Source of the DNA: Planococcus chinensis | GTDB lineage: Bacteria; Bacillota; Bacilli; Bacillales_A; Planococcaceae | Assembly: GCF_020071995.1 (NCBI RefSeq) | Contig: NZ_JABWTK010000004.1 | Span: 124,001-188,000 of the forward strand | Direction of reading: 5' to 3' | DNA length: 64,000 bases | Shown here: one piece after another, positions 56,796-64,000 of the stretch | Layout of the letters: each line of letters begins with the position of its first letter | How positions within the stretch are numbered: the first letter of the stretch is position 1 | Made by a program: the position numbers and the translations under genes | Notes under the pieces: model-generated | What the model was told of the DNA's origin: nothing | Seen by the model: the letters and a program-made list of their open reading frames with translations, nothing else | The model's database searches: none

Positions 56796-57140
56796 ATGAA
56801 ATTTCAAGCGCTCGCCATTATCGGGCTTATACTGGCCGTATTGCTCGCAATTTTTGCCGTTGCCAATGTAGAAAATGTTCCAGTCAATTATTTATTTGGG
56901 GAAGCCCAATGGCCGCTCATTCTCGTTATTCTTGTCTCCGCTCTTTTAGGATTTCTGCTCAGCGGCATCGTTGCCATCATCCGGATGTTCACGCTGCAGC
57001 GAAAAGTCAAATCGCTGCAAAAAGAAATTGCGGTGAAGGAATCGCTGATTGCCACGCAGCAAAATGAAATTGCGGAATACCAGAAAGCCGATGTCCATCC
57101 GGAAGCGATGGTCGTCACGGATGACCGCCAAACGCTTTAA
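56796..57140 (+). CDS. LapA-domain membrane protein (YrvD-like)
   Basis: 114 residues from ATG 56796 with AAGGGAGA. Two transmembrane helices (about 3-23 and 39-64) with the LapA motif FAVANVENVPVNYLFGEAQWPLILVILVSA-type spacing, then a cytoplasmic coiled coil (RKVKSLQKEIAVKESLIA). Bacillus has yrvD at the same place between secDF and recJ. Function unknown; LapA proteins elsewhere act in envelope assembly. Confidence 0.8.
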   Translation: MKFQALAIIGLILAVLLAIFAVANVENVPVNYLFGEAQWPLILVILVSALLGFLLSGIVAIIRMFTLQRKVKSLQKEIAVKESLIATQQNEIAEYQKADVHPEAMVVTDDRQTL

Positions 57141-57147
57141 ACCAGAC

Positions 57148-57190
57148 AAAGAAGATGTCCTAAATTTCTTTTTGGGGCATCTTCTTTTTG
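57148..57190 (+). terminator. Intrinsic terminator before recJ
   Basis: AAAGAAGATGTCC pairs with GGGGCATCTTCTTT, then TTG. A candidate recJ promoter follows immediately. Confidence 0.8.
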
Positions 57191-57213
57191 TCTGCGCGGA
57201 AATTCTGTATAAT
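57185..57213 (+). promoter_or_regulatory. Candidate recJ promoter
   Basis: TTTTTG, 17 bp, TATAAT, overlapping the end of the preceding terminator and about 19 bp ahead of the recJ start. The -10 is perfect, the -35 weak. Confidence 0.4.
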
Positions 57214-57231
57214 GAACGGGTAAGGAAGTGA

Positions 57232-59580
57232 ATGTACATGATAGAATCCAAAAAGCGATGGCGCTTGACCACTCCGGACATGGAGCGGGTGCAAGCCATC
57301 CAAAAAGAATTGTCCATTTCGTCCGTTTTGGCCAAAATATTAGTAACGCGGGGCATTACGACCGCTGAAGAAGCACGCAATTTCATGAACATGGACGCGC
57401 ACGGAATACATAACCCGTATCTCATGAAAGATATGGACATTGCCGTCGGGCGCATCCGCCAAGCCATTGAAGAACAGCAGAAAATTTTAGTATACGGAGA
57501 TTACGATGCCGATGGCGTAACGAGCACGACCGTCATGTTGACGGTGCTCGAAGACCTCGGCGCCGATGTCTCCTTTAAGATCCCGAACCGTTTTAAGCAT
57601 GGCTACGGGCCGAATAAAGAATTGTTCCAGGAAGCGCATGATGAAGGGGTGAACTTGATCATCACCGTCGATAACGGCATTTCCGGCATCGACGAAGTGG
57701 CGTTTGCCAATAGCCTCGGCATGGAAGTCATCATCAGCGACCACCATGACATCGGTGAAACGATGCCAGCTGCACTGGCAATCGTCCATCCGCGCCATCC
57801 GGAAGGCAATTATCCGTTCGGCGAACTGGCAGGCGTCGGTGTGGCATTCAAAATCGCCCAGGCCTTGTATGAAGAAGTGCCGGACCATCTGGTGGAACTG
57901 GTCGCAATCGGCACGATTGCCGATTTGGTGCCTTTGCATGATGAAAACCGCATTCTTGTGAAAATGGGCTTGGAAGCGCTGCGGGATACGCCGCGTCCGG
58001 CGATTGACGCCTTGTCTGAAGTTTCGGGTGTGAAGCAGCGCGAAATTACGGAAGAAACGATCGGCTTTATGTTCGGCCCGCGCATCAATGCGATTGGCCG
58101 CCTGCAGGATGCCGATCCGGCGGTGCAATTGTTTATGACCGAAGATGCATCGGAAGCGCGCAGCCTTGCTGGAGGGCTCGATGTATTGAACAAAGAGCGC
58201 CAGGCGATTGTCAAACAGATTTCAGACGAAGCGACGGCGCAAGTGGAAGCGCGCTATCCGGACGGTCCGCCGCACGTCATTGTGGTGGCCCAGGAAGGCT
58301 GGAATCCCGGCGTTGTCGGAATCGTGGCTTCGAAGCTCGTGGAGAAATATTACCGTCCGACGATTGTGCTGTCGCTGAATCCGGAAACCGGCAAAGCGAA
58401 AGGCTCTGCCCGCAGCATCGAAGGCTTCCATTTGTACAATGAACTGGCTGCGAACCGCGACATTCTGCCGCATTTCGGCGGACATCCGATGGCAGCCGGC
58501 ATGACGCTCGACATGGAACATGTCGAAGCGCTTCGCGAACGGTTGAACAAACAGGCGGAAACGAGTTTGACCGAAGAAGATCTAATTCCCGTAGTGGAAA
58601 TTGACATCCCTGTCCGCCTGGAAGAAATCGATATCGACACAATTGAATCGATGCGCTATTTGGCGCCATTCGGCATGGGCTTTGCCAAGCCGAAGTTTTT
58701 CCTCGATGAAGTGAAAGTGGCGTCGATCCGTAAAATCGGCGCGGCGCAAAACCACTTGAAAATGGAACTGGCCCAAAACGCAGCGACGATCGATGCGGTC
58801 GGTTTCGGCATCGGCCCTCTCGGCGACGAATTGACGCCGGATGTGAAAATCGATGTGATCGGCGACCTTCAGATCAATGAATGGAACGGCCGCAAAAAGC
58901 CGCAGCTGATGATCGAAGACATCCGAACGGATGAATGGCAGTTGTTCGATATTCGCGGCATTCGGCAAGTGTCCCGCTGGTCGAAGCTGATTCCGGAAAA
59001 AGAGCAGGTTTTCCTGGCATTTAAACCGGAAACCGTTGCCGTATTCCAGACGCTTCTGCAGCAGCCGATTTATACGCCAGAGACGCTTCAAGAGCTTGAT
59101 GAACCGAAATTCCATCTGGTGCTTCTGGATTTGCCGGACACCGAAGAGCAATTAGCCGAAGTTTTGTCACATATTAATCCGAAACGGATCTATGCCCATT
59201 TCTATGCAAAAGAGTCGCAGTATTTTGAGCAGATCCCTACGCGGGAGCAGTTTGCGTGGCTCTTTGCCTTTATTAAAAAACGCGGTTCGTTCGATTTTAA
59301 AAAGCACAGTGATGAGCTGGCCAAGCATAAAGGCTGGACGCGGGAAGCATTATTTTTCATGCTTCAGGTGTTTTTTGAACTCGGTTTTGTTACACTTAAC
59401 AATGGACTTACAGAGATTGCAGCAGCACCGGGAAAACGGGATTTGTCGGAAGCGCCGATTTATAAGAAGCGCCAGCAGCAAATCGCGTTGGAACAAAAGC
59501 TCTTGTATGCGTCTTATAAGGATTTAAAAGAGTGGTTTGATGCGAAAGTGTCTGCCAAGGAGGAAGAATTATGGATTTAA
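57232..59580 (+). CDS. recJ: Single-stranded-DNA exonuclease RecJ
   Basis: 782 residues (780 if ATG 57238 is used, which is better spaced from AGGAAG). DHH-family 5'-3' ssDNA exonuclease in RecF-pathway repair. Motifs: [13 protein letters not shown] near 88-99, [26 protein letters not shown], the DHHA1 part [13 protein letters not shown] near 420, then an OB domain and the roughly 200-residue Firmicutes C-terminal extension. The stop overlaps apt by ten bases. Confidence 0.95.
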   Translation: MYMIESKKRWRLTTPDMERVQAIQKELSISSVLAKILVTRGITTAEEARNFMNMDAHGIHNPYLMKDMDIAVGRIRQAIEEQQKILVYGDYDADGVTSTTVMLTVLEDLGADVSFKIPNRFKHGYGPNKELFQEAHDEGVNLIITVDNGISGIDEVAFANSLGMEVIISDHHDIGETMPAALAIVHPRHPEGNYPFGELAGVGVAFKIAQALYEEVPDHLVELVAIGTIADLVPLHDENRILVKMGLEALRDTPRPAIDALSEVSGVKQREITEETIGFMFGPRINAIGRLQDADPAVQLFMTEDASEARSLAGGLDVLNKERQAIVKQISDEATAQVEARYPDGPPHVIVVAQEGWNPGVVGIVASKLVEKYYRPTIVLSLNPETGKAKGSARSIEGFHLYNELAANRDILPHFGGHPMAAGMTLDMEHVEALRERLNKQAETSLTEEDLIPVVEIDIPVRLEEIDIDTIESMRYLAPFGMGFAKPKFFLDEVKVASIRKIGAAQNHLKMELAQNAATIDAVGFGIGPLGDELTPDVKIDVIGDLQINEWNGRKKPQLMIEDIRTDEWQLFDIRGIRQVSRWSKLIPEKEQVFLAFKPETVAVFQTLLQQPIYTPETLQELDEPKFHLVLLDLPDTEEQLAEVLSHINPKRIYAHFYAKESQYFEQIPTREQFAWLFAFIKKRGSFDFKKHSDELAKHKGWTREALFFMLQVFFELGFVTLNNGLTEIAAAPGKRDLSEAPIYKKRQQQIALEQKLLYASYKDLKEWFDAKVSAKEEELWI

Positions 59581-60083
59581 AGCAGTACGTAACAATTGTT
59601 GAAGACTGGCCAAAACCAGGCATCCGTTTCAAAGACATTACGACAATCATGGACAATGGGGAAGCGTATAAATACGCTACCGACCAGATTGTGGAATACG
59701 CGAAAACAGTGAATGCAGAACTTATCGTCGGCCCTGAAGCCCGCGGTTTTATCATTGGCTGCCCGGTTGCGTATGCACTGGGAATCGGCTTTGCACCTGT
59801 CCGCAAAGAAGGAAAATTGCCGCGTGAAGTGATTCGCGCTGAATATGGCCTTGAATACGGCAAAGACGTGTTGACGATGCACAAAGATGCCATCAAACCA
59901 GGCCAACGTGTATTGATCACGGACGATTTATTGGCGACGGGCGGAACGATCGGCGCAACCATCAATTTGGTGGAGCAGCTGGGCGGCATCGTCGTCGGCT
60001 GTGCATTCCTGATTGAACTGACATATTTGGACGGCCGCAAGAACCTTGACGGCTATGACGTTATGACACTTATGCAATATTAA
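59571..60083 (+). CDS. apt: Adenine phosphoribosyltransferase
   Basis: 170 residues. Salvages adenine with PRPP to AMP. Signatures: [19 protein letters not shown] and the PRPP loop [14 protein letters not shown] near 115-128. AAGGAGGAAG lies inside recJ, and the start overlaps its stop. In Bacillus relA comes next; here a terminator and two other genes intervene. Confidence 0.96.
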   Translation: MDLKQYVTIVEDWPKPGIRFKDITTIMDNGEAYKYATDQIVEYAKTVNAELIVGPEARGFIIGCPVAYALGIGFAPVRKEGKLPREVIRAEYGLEYGKDVLTMHKDAIKPGQRVLITDDLLATGGTIGATINLVEQLGGIVVGCAFLIELTYLDGRKNLDGYDVMTLMQY

Positions 60084-60087
60084 TCTT

Positions 60088-60123
60088 TTCCCTCCGCCAA
60101 TTAATGGCGGGGGGAATTTTTTA
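60088..60123 (+). terminator. Intrinsic terminator after apt
   Basis: CCCTCCGCC, loop AATTAAT, GGCGGGGGG then AATTTTTT. It separates apt from the inserted genes. Confidence 0.82.
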
Positions 60124-60152
60124 TAGTCCGGCGGGTATGGAAGGGAGAGGTG

Positions 60153-61700
60153 ATGGACATGGAGCTTAGCAAATACCACGATCCAGCAAAAAACAAGGAA
60201 CTGCTGGCAGCGATATTGAACGACCCGCAGCCGATTGAAGAGCTGACCAACGAAACACAGGAACTTTTCCGCCAAATTAAATCAAACGATCGCCCCAATA
60301 GGAATTTCGCCTACAAGAAAACGCGCCTGGAGCGGCTCTGGTCATTCTTGGCCGAAGAGCATTCTATCGAAGACCCGCACCATTATTCCGAGCGGGTGGA
60401 AAACGGCGACGTGGTTCCGGAATGGAAAACAGAGCTGGACGAAGAATATACCAAACTGGAAAACGCCTTTACACGGCAAGTAAATGTGGAGGATTTCGGA
60501 GCGGTCGGAAACGGCGTAACCGATTGCACCAAAGCATTCCAGAAAGCATTCGGCAACGGGCGGGTGGATGTTTATGTGCCGGCAGGAGTGTACATCGTCC
60601 GGAAACTGGAACTGCCTTCCTGGACGCGGCTTCGGGGAGCAGGAAAAGCTTCAACCGTGCTGAAATTGCATAGCGCTGCACCGAAACGCCAGCGCCTATT
60701 GGCCAACCGGAATTTCATACGGGGCAACAGCCACATCTCGGTGGAGCGCTTGGGGCTCGATTGGAATGTGGAGCGCCTAGGAAATGTGTCAAATACGAGC
60801 GCCGGCAATAATTTTTCGAGCTGCCTGACCTATGCCCATGTTACGTATGGCTGGGTGAAAGAAGTGGCGGCTGTGAATCCGGGGCTGCATTGCTTTGACA
60901 TTTCGTCTACTGTCTACAATTACGGCGGCGACGGGCGGCGGGCAAGAGGCGGCAGCCGGTATGTCTGGCTCGACCGGGTGAACGGCTGGGGATTCGGCGA
61001 TGACGGCATCACGACCCACCACAGCGATTACATATTCATTTCCAATTCGCATTTATGCGACCCGAGCGGCCGTTCGCATAAAAAAGGCTTTTCCAATTCA
61101 AACGGCATTGAAATCGATGACGGTTCCCGTTTTGTGTGGCTGCTCAACAATTCAACGACGCGCTGTTTCGGCGGCGTGGAGATCAAAGCCCATGCGACCA
61201 GTTCCGCCGCGACAGGCGTCTTCATTTCCGGCCATTTGTCGGTCAGCGACAACCGCTCGTTCAACTTCCGCCATATTGGCCACCATGCGAACGAAGACCC
61301 GGATTCCCTATCCGCCTTTAATATTGCCGCACAGCGCCTGGTATCTGTTGCTCCGGTATTCACCGATATGTATGCCGGTTCGTCGCCGCGTGCTTTGGTC
61401 GTATCCGGCTTTCGCAATGTGGCAATCAACCGGTTTCTGTTTATCGGCGACCCGGAATACGATTACAAGGGACATCCGGCCGCAGCCATCCAGTACAAAG
61501 CGGGAGACGTATCGCTGACGAACGGGCGGATCACCGGTTTTAAAAAGTCGAAATCCGATCTGTATATAGGGAGCGGCGACCGGGTAATGGTGCGAAATAT
61601 CCTTTGCTTTGATTCTGCGGAGCATCCGGTAAAAGGCGGCAAAGGCAATGCAACGGTCGTTGTGGAGAATGTCGGTCAGGAAGCGGTTTTTCCGACTTAA
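60153..61700 (+). CDS. Right-handed beta-helix protein, pectate-lyase-superfamily (Pectate_lyase_3-like)
   Basis: 515 residues from ATG 60153 (AAGGGAGAGG upstream; ATG 60159 also possible). The first 105 residues are charged and helical with no signal peptide. Then VNVEDFGAVGNGVTDCTKAF, the hallmark of Pectate_lyase_3/GH28-related beta-helices, and a long parallel beta-helix with stacked Asn/Asp/His turns (WGFGDDGITTHHSDYIFISN, SNSNGIEIDDGSRFVWLLNN). Such folds bind or cleave polysaccharide and occur in phage tailspikes and surface enzymes. No catalytic set can be assigned. It interrupts the usual apt-relA adjacency. Confidence 0.78.
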   Translation: MDMELSKYHDPAKNKELLAAILNDPQPIEELTNETQELFRQIKSNDRPNRNFAYKKTRLERLWSFLAEEHSIEDPHHYSERVENGDVVPEWKTELDEEYTKLENAFTRQVNVEDFGAVGNGVTDCTKAFQKAFGNGRVDVYVPAGVYIVRKLELPSWTRLRGAGKASTVLKLHSAAPKRQRLLANRNFIRGNSHISVERLGLDWNVERLGNVSNTSAGNNFSSCLTYAHVTYGWVKEVAAVNPGLHCFDISSTVYNYGGDGRRARGGSRYVWLDRVNGWGFGDDGITTHHSDYIFISNSHLCDPSGRSHKKGFSNSNGIEIDDGSRFVWLLNNSTTRCFGGVEIKAHATSSAATGVFISGHLSVSDNRSFNFRHIGHHANEDPDSLSAFNIAAQRLVSVAPVFTDMYAGSSPRALVVSGFRNVAINRFLFIGDPEYDYKGHPAAAIQYKAGDVSLTNGRITGFKKSKSDLYIGSGDRVMVRNILCFDSAEHPVKGGKGNATVVVENVGQEAVFPT

Positions 61701-61844
61701 AATTTTTGTCGAAATTAATCGCGAAAAATGTCGAATTTGTGTATGCTGTGTTACTATTTATAAAAAACTTAGGCATTCATTCAGCAATTCACTGAAAATA
61801 GCGATAAAATAACAAGTAACAGCCAATAAAGGGAGGTGCATCCA

Positions 61845-62369
61845 GTGAAATTGAGCGGCAAGAAAATTCTTAGTTTCGTGCATCATGAATTTGAGGACCT
61901 GGAATTGTGGTATCCGATTTTGCGTTTGCGTGAAGAAGGGGCGCAAGTGGACATTGCGGGGGAAGAAGCGGGGGTAAAGTACATCGGAAAATACGGTGTG
62001 CCGGCGGAATCGGATTTTTCCTACGGCGACATCAGCCCGAAAGACTATGACGCCATCCTGGTTCCAGGCGGATGGGCGCCTGACAAGATCCGCCGGTTCC
62101 CGGAAGTGCTGAATATTGTCCAGTTTATGGACGAGCACGAACTGCCGATCGGCCAGATTTGCCATGCGGGTTGGGTGCTGATTTCAGCAGGCATTCTGAC
62201 CGGCAAAAAGGTAACCAGTACGCCGGGCATCAAAGACGATATGGTGAATGCCGGTGCCGAATGGCTGGATGAACCTGTCGTTGTGGATGGCCATTTGGTG
62301 TCGAGCCAACGGCCGCCGGATTTGCCGGACTATATGCGCGAATTCATTAAAGTAATGGAGCAGCAATAA
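61845..62369 (+). CDS. DJ-1/PfpI family protein
   Basis: 174 residues from GTG 61845 (GGGAGGTG at 61831-61838; the GTG at 61836 is part of that site). The nucleophile elbow QICHAGWVL gives C106, and the acidic partner is E17 in HEFEDLELWYP; VPGGWAPDKIRRFPEV is the PfpI glycine loop. Members include the YhbO/PfpI-type proteins assigned protease, glyoxalase or deglycase roles in stress; the activity here is not decided. It stands with the beta-helix gene between apt and relA. Confidence 0.85.
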   Translation: MKLSGKKILSFVHHEFEDLELWYPILRLREEGAQVDIAGEEAGVKYIGKYGVPAESDFSYGDISPKDYDAILVPGGWAPDKIRRFPEVLNIVQFMDEHELPIGQICHAGWVLISAGILTGKKVTSTPGIKDDMVNAGAEWLDEPVVVDGHLVSSQRPPDLPDYMREFIKVMEQQ

Positions 62370-62376
62370 GAAAGCT

Positions 62377-62405
62377 TTACTTTTCTGTCCATTGTTTTTT
62401 ATAAT
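62377..62405 (+). promoter_or_regulatory. Possible relA promoter
   Basis: A perfect TATAAT at 62400-62405 with a poor -35 (TTACTT) 17 bp upstream, 45 bp ahead of relA. With apt now distant, relA would need its own promoter. Confidence 0.4.
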
Positions 62406-62449
62406 AGAAAGATATACTTTTCGAAAAATCAGAAGCAAGGTGGGCAATT

Positions 62450-64000
62450 ATGGCGAAAGATTTAGTTAGGACACCTGAAGACGTATTCGAAATGGTTGCG
62501 TCTTATATGAATGCCGATCATGTTGATACGATAAAACGGGCATACCAAGTGGCGCTTGCTGCCCACGAGGGACAATTCCGGAAATCCGGTGAACCTTATA
62601 TTGTCCATCCGGTCCAAGTGGCCGGCATACTGGCTGAACTGCAAATGGATCCTGCAACAGTGGCTGCAGGTTTTTTGCATGACGTTGTAGAAGATACGCC
62701 CGTCAGCCGGGAAGACATCGTCCGTGATTTTGATGAAGAAGTGGCGATGCTGGTCGATGGCGTCACCAAACTGAGCAAAATCAAGTACATGTCAAAAGAA
62801 GAGCAGCAGGCGGAAAACCATCGCAAGATGTTTGTCGCCATGGCGCAGGATATCCGCGTCATTTTGATTAAACTGGCAGACCGGCTGCACAATCTTCGTA
62901 CACTGAAATACCAATCGGTGGAAAAGCAGCGCATGAAAGCGAACGAGACGCTGGAAATTTTTGCGCCGATTGCGCATCGTTTAGGGATCAATACGATCAA
63001 ATGGGAGCTGGAAGACACAGCGCTCCGTTATTTGAATCCGCAGCAGTACTACCGCATCGTTAATCTGATGAAAAAGAAACGCACAGAGCGGGAAGCATAT
63101 TTGAATAATGTCATGGATGAAATTCGCGAACAGCTCGACGAAGTCGGCATTAAAGCGGATCTTTTTGGGCGTCCAAAACATATTTACAGCATTTACCGCA
63201 AAATGGTGCTGCAAAACAAGCAATTCAACGAAATTTATGACTTGTTGGCGGTCCGCGTCACAGTGGAAAGCATCAAAGACTGCTACGCTGTCTTGGGCAT
63301 CATCCATTCGACATGGAAGCCGATGCCGGGCCGGTTCAAGGATTATATCGCGATGCCGAAACAGAACCTTTACCAGTCGCTTCACACAACGGTTATCGGG
63401 CCGCAGGGCGATCCGCTCGAAGTGCAGATCCGGACTGAAGAAATGCACCGCATCGCCGAATACGGGGTTGCGGCGCACTGGGCCTATAAAGAAGGCCGGA
63501 AAGTCGATATGCCGAAAAACACTGTGGACTCCCGCTTGACGTGGTTCCGTGAAATCCTTGATTTCCAGAACGAGTCGGACAATGCGGAAGAATTCATGGA
63601 ATCGTTGAAATACGATTTGTTTTCGGATATGGTCTATGTGTTCTCGCCAAAAGGCGATGTCATCGAGATGCCGGCAGGATCCGTGCCGATCGACTTCGCA
63701 TACCGCGTCCACTCGGAAATCGGCAATAAAACGATCGGCGCTAAAGTGAACGGCAAGATGGCGCCGCTTGATACCGAACTGAAAACCGGGGACATCGTGG
63801 AGATTTTGACATCGAAACAATCATTTGGCCCTAGCCGCGACTGGTTGAAAATCGCCAAATCGACGCAGACAAAAAATAAGATCAAGCAATTCTTCAAAAA
63901 GCAATTGCGCGTCGACAATGTCCAAAAAGGCAAAGAATTGATTGAAAAAGAAATCAAGGCACAGGAATTTCCGGTAAAAGAAGTGCTGACGAATGAGAAC
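62450..64000 (+). CDS. relA: RelA/SpoT (Rel) bifunctional (p)ppGpp synthase/hydrolase, partial at window end
   Basis: 517 codons visible, frame open to the last base; the C-terminal ACT end lies outside. Hydrolase HD domain: H53 (YIVHP), HD77-78 and ED81-82 ([10 protein letters not shown]), NLRT near 155. Synthetase domain about 240-360: [34 protein letters not shown], and [20 protein letters not shown]. The TGS domain begins about 393 ([17 protein letters not shown]). Intact HD motif means it both makes and degrades the alarmone. ATG follows AAGGTGGG. Confidence 0.96.
   Translation, partial: MAKDLVRTPEDVFEMVASYMNADHVDTIKRAYQVALAAHEGQFRKSGEPYIVHPVQVAGILAELQMDPATVAAGFLHDVVEDTPVSREDIVRDFDEEVAMLVDGVTKLSKIKYMSKEEQQAENHRKMFVAMAQDIRVILIKLADRLHNLRTLKYQSVEKQRMKANETLEIFAPIAHRLGINTIKWELEDTALRYLNPQQYYRIVNLMKKKRTEREAYLNNVMDEIREQLDEVGIKADLFGRPKHIYSIYRKMVLQNKQFNEIYDLLAVRVTVESIKDCYAVLGIIHSTWKPMPGRFKDYIAMPKQNLYQSLHTTVIGPQGDPLEVQIRTEEMHRIAEYGVAAHWAYKEGRKVDMPKNTVDSRLTWFREILDFQNESDNAEEFMESLKYDLFSDMVYVFSPKGDVIEMPAGSVPIDFAYRVHSEIGNKTIGAKVNGKMAPLDTELKTGDIVEILTSKQSFGPSRDWLKIAKSTQTKNKIKQFFKKQLRVDNVQKGKELIEKEIKAQEFPVKEVLTNEN

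Overview
This window reads as an ordinary low-to-mid GC Bacillales chromosome. Gene order and protein sequences fit a Planococcus/Planomicrobium-type member of the Planococcaceae (Caryophanaceae). The order follows the Bacillus backbone (tig-clpX-lon-ysxC-hemAXCDBL-valS-folC-...-maf-radC-mreBCD-minCD-rplU-prp-rpmA-spo0B-obg-pheB-pheA-niaR-ruvAB-queA-tgt-yajC-comN-secDF-recJ-apt-relA). The sporulation genes that sit in these slots in Bacillus (lonB, spoVID/ysxE, spoIIB, spoIVFAB) are absent and the spo0B-like gene is frameshifted, as expected of a non-sporulating lineage.

Layout. 1-5.5 kb: trigger factor (5' end outside the window), ClpX, Lon and the ribosome-assembly GTPase YsxC. 6-12.3 kb: the six-gene haem operon hemAXCDBL, with a perfect PerR box over its promoter. 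12.8-16.8 kb: an AbrB-family membrane protein, then a T-box-controlled valS. 17-18.4 kb: a TetR regulator with a paired small-multidrug-resistance transporter. 18.4-21.4 kb (minus strand): a zinc alcohol dehydrogenase and two overlapping RimK-like ATP-grasp ligases of unknown substrate, divergent from folC. 22.7-37.3 kb: a GGDEF diguanylate cyclase followed by a complete Gram-positive type IV pilus locus (three minor prepilins, two unusual surface/membrane proteins, PilB, PilT, PilC, major pilin, PilM, PilN, PilO, prepilin peptidase). 37.7-43.3 kb: maf, radC, mreBCD, minCD. 43.6-48.8 kb: L21-L27 ribosomal operon with its protease, spo0B remnant, obg, pheB, pheA, niaR. 49-59.6 kb: ruvAB, queA-tgt, yajC, comN, secDF, a LapA-like protein and recJ. 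59.6-64 kb: apt, then a beta-helix protein and a DJ-1/PfpI protein inserted before relA, which runs off the window.

The most unusual content is non-coding. Five intergenic regions carry arrays in which an 8-13 nt core recurs every 20 or 21 bp (two DNA helical turns). Each core is homogeneous within an array but differs between arrays, and each region starts just downstream of an intrinsic terminator. Three of them also contain the same GCTTTTCGC/GCGAAAAGC-type hairpin, one as a decayed copy. A second, unrelated repeat family has GATATTCCGCAAAA-type ends and occurs near 837, 37362 and 53230-53903. I could run no searches; protein names rest on recognised motifs, family resemblance and synteny.
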